From contig JAFPDR010000084.1 in NCBI GenBank assembly GCA_017389885.1, positions 1 through 10,690 on the forward strand: 10,690 nt of DNA, given 5' to 3'. The stretch comes from Kiritimatiellia bacterium (GTDB taxonomy: Bacteria > Verrucomicrobiota > Kiritimatiellia > RFP12 > UBA1067). This document shows, piece by piece, positions 5,641 through 10,690 of the stretch (the first letter of the stretch is position 1; the number at the start of each line of letters is the position of its first letter). The translations under genes and the position numbers were made by a program. The notes under the pieces are model-generated. The model did not search any database. It was given only the letters and a program-made list of their open reading frames with translations, and was not told the DNA's origin.

Positions 5641-6527
5641 TGGGCCCAGCCGCAGCCGCCGCAGAAGAGCGGCAGGTTGGCGTCCTGATACAGATAGTAG
5701 CCGAGGAAGCCGATCACGACGCACGCGGCGATCTGGAAGATGATGCTCGTGATGTTCGTGCCCTTCGAGACGTCCGGAATCGCGTCCGCGGGAATCGCCT
5801 GCGGCGCGAACTTCGGCTGGTTGGCGGGCATGTCGGGAATGTCAGCGACGTCAGGAATGTCCGCAACATCGCCTCCGGCGGCGGGAGCCGCGGCCTCGGC
5901 GGGCTTCTTGACGCCGAACTTGCCGGACGGACGCACCGCGCCCGGGCGGGAGATCTTGAGCGTCTTGCGCTGCGTGAGCGTGGGCTTCGCGGCGGCCGGC
6001 TCCGCGGCGGGCTCGGGGGCGGCAGCGGGAGCCGCAGGCTCGAAGTCCGGGGCGGGGATCGACGCCGTCTTCGAGATCGCGTCCGGACGCTTGATGCGGA
6101 TCGTCTTCATCGGCGCGGCCTCGTTCTGCACCGGCGCGACGCCCATCGCGTCGGAGAGCGAGATGCGCGCGGTGCGGGACTTCGCGGCCTGCTTCTGCTG
6201 CTCGGTGAGGTCCTGGTCCGCAATGATGCCGGTCTTGTGGAGAATCGCCTGCTGCGGAATCTCCTGCGTGACGCCCTTGAGCTTCTGGGTGACGCTCTTG
6301 AGCTGCTCCATCGCCCCGCCGGCATCCGCCTCGGGAGCCGCGGGCTTCGCGGGAGCCTGGGTCGGAAGCTTCATCCCGGGCCTTATCGAGGGCTTTGCCG
6401 CGGTGCCGCCGAGCGTGGGCTTGCGGATCACGGGCTTGAGCTTTAGCGTCGAGGCGCGCGGACGGGCGATAGGACTCGCGGGCGGCGGCTCGGTGCCGGC
6501 AACGGGTGTCATGTTCTCTTCTGCCAT
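5637..6527 (-). CDS. Tail-anchored low-complexity protein with repeated KTxRIxRP motifs
   Basis: I cannot assign a function. The 296-residue protein is Pro/Ala/Lys-rich and probably disordered up to one membrane segment at about 259-280 (ITSIIFQIAACVVIGFLGYY), followed by a 16-residue tail with C289-G-G-C292. There is no signal peptide, so the long N-terminal part should face the cytoplasm. A short motif recurs: STLKLK (26-31), RTARISL (118-124), KTIRIKRP (141-148) and KTLKISRP (188-195). A tandem VADIPD repeat is at 221-232, and a helical QL/QKLKGVTQ stretch is at about 74-90. I recall comparable proteins in Verrucomicrobiota-type genomes but cannot name a family. GGAGG six bases before ATG 6527 supports the start. 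Its stop overlaps the GTG of the ABC permease, suggesting a shared membrane complex. Confidence 0.75.
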   Translation of the reverse strand: MAEENMTPVAGTEPPPASPIARPRASTLKLKPVIRKPTLGGTAAKPSIRPGMKLPTQAPAKPAAPEADAGGAMEQLKSVTQKLKGVTQEIPQQAILHKTGIIADQDLTEQQKQAAKSRTARISLSDAMGVAPVQNEAAPMKTIRIKRPDAISKTASIPAPDFEPAAPAAAPEPAAEPAAAKPTLTQRKTLKISRPGAVRPSGKFGVKKPAEAAAPAAGGDVADIPDVADIPDMPANQPKFAPQAIPADAIPDVSKGTNITSIIFQIAACVVIGFLGYYLYQDANLPLFCGGCGWAQ

Positions 6528-6533
6528 GTCAGA

Positions 6534-6538
6534 CCTCC
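6534..6538 (-). promoter_or_regulatory. Strong Shine-Dalgarno site of the tail-anchored protein gene
   Basis: GGAGG stands six bases before the ATG at 6527 on the minus strand. It is the most canonical ribosome binding site in the window and fixes this start. Confidence 0.75.
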
Positions 6539-6539
6539 A

Positions 6540-6568
6540 TTTATAAGCGTTTACTTCAAAAAATCCAA
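6540..6568 (-). promoter_or_regulatory. Possible internal promoter before the tail-anchored protein gene
   Basis: On the minus strand TTGGAT (6568 to 6563), a 17-base spacer and TATAAA (6545 to 6540) form a sigma-70-like pair in the frr downstream gap. The predicted start of transcription would fall at or after the GGAGG site. That makes use of this promoter doubtful; the gene may simply be read through from pyrH-frr. Confidence 0.3.
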
Positions 6569-6581
6569 CCTACGACCTGCG

Positions 6582-7145
6582 TCAGACCGCCATCACCTCG
6601 GCCTCCTTGGCCTTCAGCTCTGCGTCGATCTTCGCGATTCCGTCGTCCGTCGCCTTCTGGATCTTGTCCAAGGCGGACTTCAGGTCGTCTTCGGAAATCT
6701 TCTTGTCCTTCTCGAGCTTCTTCGCGGCGTCGTTCGCGTCGCGGCGGACGTTGCGCATCGCGACCTTCTGGGCCTCGGCCTGCGTCTTAGCCGTCTTGAC
6801 GATCTCCTTGCGGCGCTCCTCGTTGAGCTCGGGAACCGTGATGCGCACGACCTTGCCGTCGCTCTGCGGCGTCACGCCGATGTTGGCGGCGAGGATCGCC
6901 TTCATGATCCCGTCGATCGTAGAGGGGTCGAACGGCGTGATCTTGATCTGGCGCGGCTCCGGCGTCGAGATCGTCGCGATGTTCTTGAGGGGCTGCTTGG
7001 AGCCCCACGCCTCGGCCTGGATCCCGTCGACCATCGCCGGGCTCGCCTTGCCGGTCCTTAGTCCCGCGAACTGCGCCTTGAGCGTCTCGAAGCTCTTGCC
7101 GATCTTCGTCGTCGCGTCGTTCAAAACTTCCTGAACTGTCTCCAT
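6582..7145 (-). CDS. frr: Ribosome recycling factor
   Basis: RRF splits post-termination ribosomes together with EF-G and is essential in bacteria. The 187-residue protein has the normal length (about 185) and the family's landmarks in order: the N-terminal helix with LRTGKASPAMVDGI (29-42), PLKNIATIS, the PEPRQIKITPFDPSTI segment that begins domain II, LNEERRKEIVKTAK, and AMRNVRRDAND before the final helix with SEDDLKSALDKIQKATDD. It lies 37 bases after pyrH, the usual partner order. The ATG at 7145 is preceded by AGAAAGGCAGG and six bases. The gap also holds four heptad repeats. Nothing is missing from the protein. Confidence 0.97.
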   Translation of the reverse strand: METVQEVLNDATTKIGKSFETLKAQFAGLRTGKASPAMVDGIQAEAWGSKQPLKNIATISTPEPRQIKITPFDPSTIDGIMKAILAANIGVTPQSDGKVVRITVPELNEERRKEIVKTAKTQAEAQKVAMRNVRRDANDAAKKLEKDKKISEDDLKSALDKIQKATDDGIAKIDAELKAKEAEVMAV

Positions 7146-7151
7146 GTCTTT

Positions 7152-7162
7152 CCTGCCTTTCT
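7152..7162 (-). promoter_or_regulatory. AGAAAGGCAGG ribosome-binding element of frr
   Basis: The eleven bases AGAAAGGCAGG lie six bases before the frr ATG on the minus strand. Sequence and spacing are identical to the element before the lipoprotein gene at 3661-3671. Confidence 0.55.
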
Positions 7163-7188
7163 AAACTTCAAACTTCAAACTTTCAACT
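7161..7188 (-). repeat. AT-rich tandem heptad repeat, copy 2
   Basis: Four 7-base units, on the plus strand CTAAACT, TCAAACT, TCAAACT, TTCAACT. The block overlaps the pyrH stop codon (7183-7185) and fills most of the pyrH-frr gap. It is related to copy 1 at 4711-4745 in unit sequence, orientation and position before an AAGGCAGG element. Confidence 0.85.
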
Positions 7189-7911
7189 TACCACCGTGCC
7201 GACGGTCTTGCCGCGCACGACGCCCTCGAGCGCCTTCGGGTCGAAGAAGTCGAACACGACGATCGGGATGTTGTTGTCCATGCACAGCGCGAACGCCGCG
7301 GAGTCCATCACCTTCAGCCGCTTCTCGAGCGCCGTCTCGTACTTGAGCGAGCCGTACTTCTTTGCGTTCGGGTCCTTCTTCGGGTCCGCCGTGTAGATCC
7401 CGTCGACCTTCGTCGCCTTCAGGAGCGCGTCCGCGCCGATCTCGCTCGCCTTGAGCGCCGCAGCGGAGTCGGTCGAGAAGTACGGATTGCCCGTGCCGCC
7501 GCCGAAGATCACGACGCGCCCCTTCTCGAAGTGCCTGAGCGCGCGGCGCTGGATGAACGGCTCCGCGAGCTTGGGCATCTCGATCGAGGTCATGACGCGA
7601 GTGGGCACGCCGATGGACTCGAGCGCGTTCATCATCGCAAGCGCGTTGATGATCGTCGCGAGCATCCCCATCGAGTCGCCCGTCACGCGGTTGACGCCCT
7701 TCCCCGCGCCGGTGAGGCCGCGGAAGATGTTGCCGCCGCCGAGAACGATGCCGACCTCGACTCCCATGGAGTGGATCTTCTTGATCCGCTCCGCCATGAA
7801 AGCGAGATTCTTCGGGTCGATGCATTCGCCCGTTTGCTTGTTGCCGAGCACTTCGCCGGACAGCTTCAGCAGTATCCGGCGGTACTTGACCCTGGGTGCA
7901 GTTTTTTTCAC
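7183..7911 (-). CDS. pyrH: UMP kinase
   Basis: It phosphorylates UMP to UDP with ATP and belongs to the amino-acid kinase fold, normally a hexamer regulated by UTP and GTP. The 242-residue protein carries the expected motifs: KLSGEVLG (17-24), [25 protein letters not shown], the uridylate-site [16 protein letters not shown], and [20 protein letters not shown] for the nucleotide pocket. The start is GTG 7911, giving the usual short tail before [11 protein letters not shown]. There is no ribosome binding site, and TATAAT ends only seven bases upstream, so the mRNA should begin at the GTG itself. It heads the minus-strand run pyrH, frr and three membrane genes. It is divergent from the pseudouridine synthase gene rather than following tsf, as it does in many bacteria. 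The final codons overlap the heptad repeat. Confidence 0.96.
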   Translation of the reverse strand: MKKTAPRVKYRRILLKLSGEVLGNKQTGECIDPKNLAFMAERIKKIHSMGVEVGIVLGGGNIFRGLTGAGKGVNRVTGDSMGMLATIINALAMMNALESIGVPTRVMTSIEMPKLAEPFIQRRALRHFEKGRVVIFGGGTGNPYFSTDSAAALKASEIGADALLKATKVDGIYTADPKKDPNAKKYGSLKYETALEKRLKVMDSAAFALCMDNNIPIVVFDFFDPKALEGVVRGKTVGTVVS

Positions 7912-7918
7912 ACCGGGA

Positions 7919-7947
7919 ATTATAGCAAAAATGCGCGCAGCCGACAA
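7919..7947 (-). promoter_or_regulatory. pyrH promoter, apparently driving a leaderless mRNA
   Basis: On the minus strand: TTGTCG (7947 to 7942, four of six -35 matches), 17 bases, TATAAT (7924 to 7919), extended to TGCTATAAT and preceded by T5. Seven bases (TCCCGGT) separate it from the GTG of pyrH, so the expected +1 is the start codon. Confidence 0.7.
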
Positions 7948-7961
7948 TACAGCCCGGCCGG

Positions 7962-7975
7962 TTTTTTGATATAAT
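7962..7975 (+). promoter_or_regulatory. Promoter of the RluA-family gene, apparently driving a leaderless mRNA
   Basis: T6 (7962-7967) runs into TGATATAAT, an extended -10 (hexamer 7970-7975). No good -35 is at 16-18 bases. Eight bases (TGCGCGGA) separate it from GTG 7984. Transcription should begin within two or three bases of the start codon. Confidence 0.6.
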
Positions 7976-7983
7976 TGCGCGGA

Positions 7984-8622
7984 GTGAAACTTGACGTCAT
8001 ATACGAGGACGAGGCGATTGCCGTCGTCGACAAGCCCGCGGGCGCGATAGTGCACCCCGCGCCCGGGCACGAGACGGGCGCGCTCACGGACGAGCTCGTG
8101 CGGCGCTTCCCGCAGATGGCGCGCGTCGGCTCGGCGGAGCGCCCGGGGGTGGTCCACCGTCTCGACATCGAGACGAGCGGCGTCATGGTATTCGCGAAGA
8201 CGCAGTCCGCCTACCTCGACCTGCGCCGCCAGTTCGAGTCCCACGAGACCGTGGAGAAGACGTACCTCGCCGTGGTGCACGGACGCCCGAGGCCCAGGTC
8301 CGGGACGATCGACCAGCCCGTCGGACGCGACCGCCTGAGCGCCGTGTCGCACTGGACCACGCTCGGCAGCCACGACGGAATCTCCCTCGTCGAGTTCAAG
8401 ATAGACACGGGGCGGATGCACCAGATACGAATCCACGCCGCCGCCATCGGATGCCCCATAGTGGGGGACCGGACCTACGGAAGCGCGGAGAAGGACAGGC
8501 GCCTCAGGAACCGTCCGTCGCGGCAGCTCCTGCACGCCGTCGAGCTTTCGTTCCTCCATCCGGCCACGCACAGGCGCGTCACGTTCGCCGCGGAGCCGCC
8601 GGAAGACATCGTGTACGCCTGA
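7984..8622 (+). CDS. RluA-family pseudouridine synthase without S4 domain
   Basis: It isomerises uridine to pseudouridine in rRNA or tRNA. The 212-residue protein begins directly with the catalytic domain ([21 protein letters not shown]), then [11 protein letters not shown] (56-66) with catalytic D61, [13 protein letters not shown], and [20 protein letters not shown], where RluA members usually have GRTHQIRVH; the Thr-to-Met change is visible. There is no N-terminal S4 domain, so it is like RluA or TruC rather than RluC/RluD; which RNA position it modifies cannot be told. GTG 7984 is the only sensible start because the TTG at 7975 is part of the -10 box. It is a single-gene transcript, divergent from pyrH, ending three bases before the tlyA stop on the other strand. 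Confidence 0.9.
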   Translation: MKLDVIYEDEAIAVVDKPAGAIVHPAPGHETGALTDELVRRFPQMARVGSAERPGVVHRLDIETSGVMVFAKTQSAYLDLRRQFESHETVEKTYLAVVHGRPRPRSGTIDQPVGRDRLSAVSHWTTLGSHDGISLVEFKIDTGRMHQIRIHAAAIGCPIVGDRTYGSAEKDRRLRNRPSRQLLHAVELSFLHPATHRRVTFAAEPPEDIVYA

Positions 8623-8625
8623 GAG

Positions 8626-9360
8626 CTACTTGCGCCAGTAGCTCAGGTACTCGACGTTCCCCATCTCCCGACCCTTTATGGGCGACTCGGCGAGTCCGAG
8701 CAGCGCGAGGCCGAGCTCCTCCTCCGCGAAGCGGACTATCCCGTCGCGCGCCTCTATCCTCAGGCGCTCGTCGCGGACGAGTCCGCCCGGGGCGTTCCCC
8801 TTCCCGACCTCGAACTGCGGCTTTATGAGGGCGACTATCTCTCCGCCGTCGGCAAGCACGTCGCGGATCGGCGGCAGGATGAGCTTCAGGGAGATGAACG
8901 ACACGTCCGTGACCGCAAGCGACGGCGTCTCGGGAAGGTCCGACGGCTTCATGAAGCGCGCGTTGAAGTTCTCGCGCACCCACACCCGCGGGTCGACGCG
9001 CAGCGAGTAGGCGAGCTGGTTCGTCCCGACGTCCACGGCCATGACGCGCGCCGCGCCGTGCTGGAGCAGGCAGTCGGTGAAGCCTCCGGTGGACGAGCCG
9101 ACGTCGAGGCACGTCTTCCCCTCCGCCGACAGAGCCGGCCCCCACCTGTCGAACGCGCCCTCGAGCTTCTCGCCTCCGCGCGAGACGAAGCGCGGGGGCG
9201 CCTCGACCTCGACGGACGCGGCGTCGTCTATCTGGCGGGACGGCTTGTACTCGGTCTGGCCCGCGACGCGGACCTTCCCCTCCATCACGAGCGCCTGGGC
9301 CTGCGTGCGGCTTGCCGCGAGGCCCCTCTCGACCATCGCTATGTCGAGCCGCTTCTTCAC
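8626..9360 (-). CDS. tlyA: TlyA family rRNA 2'-O-methyltransferase (S4 plus methylase)
   Basis: Members of this family methylate ribose 2'-OH groups in 16S and/or 23S rRNA; some were first described as haemolysins. The 244-residue protein has an N-terminal S4 RNA-binding domain (about 3-52, LDIAMVERGLAASR) and a RrmJ-type methylase domain with SAM motif LDVGSSTGGFTD (85-96). The K-D-K-E tetrad can be placed at K65 (RGGEKL), D152 (VTDVSF), K180 (ALIKPQFE) and E237 (NVEYL). The start is GTG 9360, one base after the TGA of the upstream PEGA gene, so translation is probably coupled. The stop lies three bases from the end of the convergent RluA-family gene. Two rRNA-modifying enzymes thus end face to face. 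Which rRNA site is modified cannot be read from the sequence. Confidence 0.93.
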   Translation of the reverse strand: MKKRLDIAMVERGLAASRTQAQALVMEGKVRVAGQTEYKPSRQIDDAASVEVEAPPRFVSRGGEKLEGAFDRWGPALSAEGKTCLDVGSSTGGFTDCLLQHGAARVMAVDVGTNQLAYSLRVDPRVWVRENFNARFMKPSDLPETPSLAVTDVSFISLKLILPPIRDVLADGGEIVALIKPQFEVGKGNAPGGLVRDERLRIEARDGIVRFAEEELGLALLGLAESPIKGREMGNVEYLSYWRK

Positions 9361-9361
9361 G

Positions 9362-10672
9362 TCACTTGATGAAGTTCAGCTTGCGTATCTCGGAGTGCTG
9401 GAAGACGCGGTTGATGCCGAGCGAGACCTCGACCTCCACGCCGGAGGAGGAGTTGGAGATGAGGACGCCCTTGTACGTCCCGCTGTCCGTGATGATCTCC
9501 ACGTCGGGCGTGAACACGCGCTTCATGCGCACGTTGACGGTCTGCGTCTTCTGGTTCTCGACGACCGGATGCTTCGTGACGTCCGCGAAGCCGTCGTGCT
9601 TTATGACGAGCGTATGCTCGCCCTCCTTCACGTTTTCGAGCGCAAGGACCTCGCTCGGCTCGTCCTCCGAGTCCTTGGTCTTGGTGTAGCCGACGGAGCT
9701 GCCGTCGAGGAAGACCTGCGCGCCGGACGGTATCGTGCGGACCTCGATGCGTCCCATCACGTTCTCGAGCCTGAACTCCTCGACTATCGCGCCGCCGTTC
9801 TCGAGCGAGACGGTCTTCGTGGCGGTCGCGAAGCCCTCCTTCTCGACGCGGATCGTGTAGTCGCCGGGCGCGAGGTTCGCGAGCGAGATCGGACCCTTGC
9901 CGTGCGGCTGGTCGTTGACGTAGAACCTTGCGCCGTCCGGGACGGACGTGAGGCTCATCGTCCCGGGGAGCCCGTTCATCTTGACGAAGAGCGTCTGGCT
10001 CTCGCCGGCGACGATGGACAGCTCGCGCGTCTCCTCGTCGAAGCCGTGCTTCTTGAGCGTCACCGTGGCGCGCCCCTTCGGAACCTCGCGCACGGTCACA
10101 GGCGTCGTCCCGCGGGGCTGTCCGTTGACAGTCACAGTCGCGCCGGCCGGGTCGCTCGTCACCTCGATGACGCCGGAGTCGATGATGAGCTCCTCGTCCC
10201 TGACGAGCGGGGTGCGTCCGCTGAACCTAACCTCCACCGTGCGCGGCTGGTAGCCGGGCTTCTGGAGGAGCAGCCTGTAGACGTCCTTCGCGTCGAGGGA
10301 GGTGATGAGGCGCGGCGTGCGGCCGAGGGAGAGCCCGTCGAGCGAGATGTCGCATCCGGACGGCTCGGACGTCAGCAGCAGCAGGCCCTTGATGGGGTTG
10401 AGCACCGCGTTCTTCTGGGAGAAGCCCCCCTCGCGGAGGAACAGGAACTCGTCGACGATCTCGTAGTTCTGGAGCTCGAAGCGCACGTGGTGCTTCCCGG
10501 GCCCGAGGTCGTAGAGCGTGATCGGGGTGACGCCGCGCGTCACGTCGTCGACAATGACGTTCGCGCCGTCTGGCTGGCTCGTGAACTCGCAGCGTATCGC
10601 CTTGGACTCCTGCGCCTGCGCGGCGAAGGCCGCGAGCGCGAGCGCGAACAGTACCGAAAACATCCTCTTCAT
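9362..10672 (-). CDS. Secreted PEGA-repeat protein with C-terminal Sm-like beta domain
   Basis: This 436-residue exported protein is of unknown function. Residues 1-21 are a Sec signal peptide (MKRMFSVLFALALAAFAAQA, then QES). Five PEGA-type beta repeats follow at about 26-92, 95-163, 167-233, 236-303 and 306-385. Each shows the x-S-x-P-x-G-A-x-V-x-V-D/N-G pattern, then G-x-T-P, a P-G or K-G turn, and a K-x-G-F/Y end. The second is the most diverged, and the fifth has an acidic insertion (TKDSEDEPS). The last 50 residues (TDSGTYKGVLISN ... HSEIRKL) resemble a small Sm/SH3-like barrel seen at the end of other envelope proteins. PEGA domains are linked to the cell surface and S-layers; a periplasmic or outer-envelope role is inferred. 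The ATG at 10672 follows GAGG by eight bases. The promoter lies beyond the window. tlyA follows after one base. Confidence 0.85.
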   Translation of the reverse strand: MKRMFSVLFALALAAFAAQAQESKAIRCEFTSQPDGANVIVDDVTRGVTPITLYDLGPGKHHVRFELQNYEIVDEFLFLREGGFSQKNAVLNPIKGLLLLTSEPSGCDISLDGLSLGRTPRLITSLDAKDVYRLLLQKPGYQPRTVEVRFSGRTPLVRDEELIIDSGVIEVTSDPAGATVTVNGQPRGTTPVTVREVPKGRATVTLKKHGFDEETRELSIVAGESQTLFVKMNGLPGTMSLTSVPDGARFYVNDQPHGKGPISLANLAPGDYTIRVEKEGFATATKTVSLENGGAIVEEFRLENVMGRIEVRTIPSGAQVFLDGSSVGYTKTKDSEDEPSEVLALENVKEGEHTLVIKHDGFADVTKHPVVENQKTQTVNVRMKRVFTPDVEIITDSGTYKGVLISNSSSGVEVEVSLGINRVFQHSEIRKLNFIK

Positions 10673-10690
10673 TTCCCTGACCTCGCCTTC

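Noticed and set aside
5641..5724. ATG 5724 as the start of the ABC permease
   Set aside because: It would add 28 Arg-rich residues lying inside the upstream gene. GTG 5640 gives the typical coupled start.
7955..7967. GC-rich palindrome plus T6 as an intrinsic terminator
   Set aside because: CCGGCCGG has no loop, no gene ends upstream on that strand, and the T6 belongs to the promoter of the following gene.

Overview
The window is a GC-rich, gene-dense stretch of a bacterial chromosome with twelve protein-coding genes and almost no free space. No rRNA, tRNA, CRISPR array, transposase or phage gene was seen. The gene content is mostly housekeeping: cysteine synthase, biotin synthase, uracil permease, UMP kinase, ribosome recycling factor, a pseudouridine synthase and a TlyA-type rRNA methylase. 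These are mixed with lineage-specific surface or envelope proteins. The biotin synthase resembles sequences I remember from gut anaerobes such as Bacteroidota. The low-complexity tail-anchored protein with KTIRIKRP-like motifs and the PEGA-repeat protein recall Verrucomicrobiota, Kiritimatiellota or Lentisphaerota genomes. I therefore suggest an anaerobic, possibly gut-associated member of the PVC group, with low confidence because no marker here settles it.

Layout. (1) 10-1877, plus strand: cysK and bioB overlap by ATGA. (2) 1874-3511, minus strand: a uracil-type NCS2 permease with an extra N-terminal domain, converging on bioB so that both stop codons share one CTAG. (3) 3512-3677: a divergent promoter region with two TGGTATAAT extended -10 boxes and a possible leader hairpin. 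(4) 3678-4424, plus strand: a repetitive putative lipoprotein, again ending in a CTAG shared with the gene facing it. (5) 7911 down to 4421, minus strand: an apparent operon pyrH, frr, tail-anchored repeat protein, ABC-2-type permease, small PQ-loop-like membrane protein. Two of its intergenic gaps carry the same AT-rich heptad repeat. (6) 7912-7983: a second divergent promoter region. Here pyrH and the facing RluA-family gene both start with GTG 7-8 nt after TATAAT, so both mRNAs should be leaderless. (7) 7984-8622, plus strand: RluA-family pseudouridine synthase. (8) 10672 down to 8626, minus strand: a secreted PEGA-repeat protein followed after 1 nt by tlyA.

How the parts relate. cysK and bioB link cysteine synthesis to a sulfur-inserting enzyme. 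pyrH and frr are a classical neighbour pair, here without rpsB and tsf. The most unusual signals are regulatory and architectural: the T-tract plus TGNTATAAT promoters, two leaderless genes back to back, a recurring AAGGCAGG element before start codons, the heptad repeats, and convergent genes with no room for terminators. The most unusual proteins are the permease fused to a TerB-like domain and the motif-repeat tail-anchored protein coupled to an ABC permease with no visible ATPase. I did not find a clear new multi-gene defence or mobile system.
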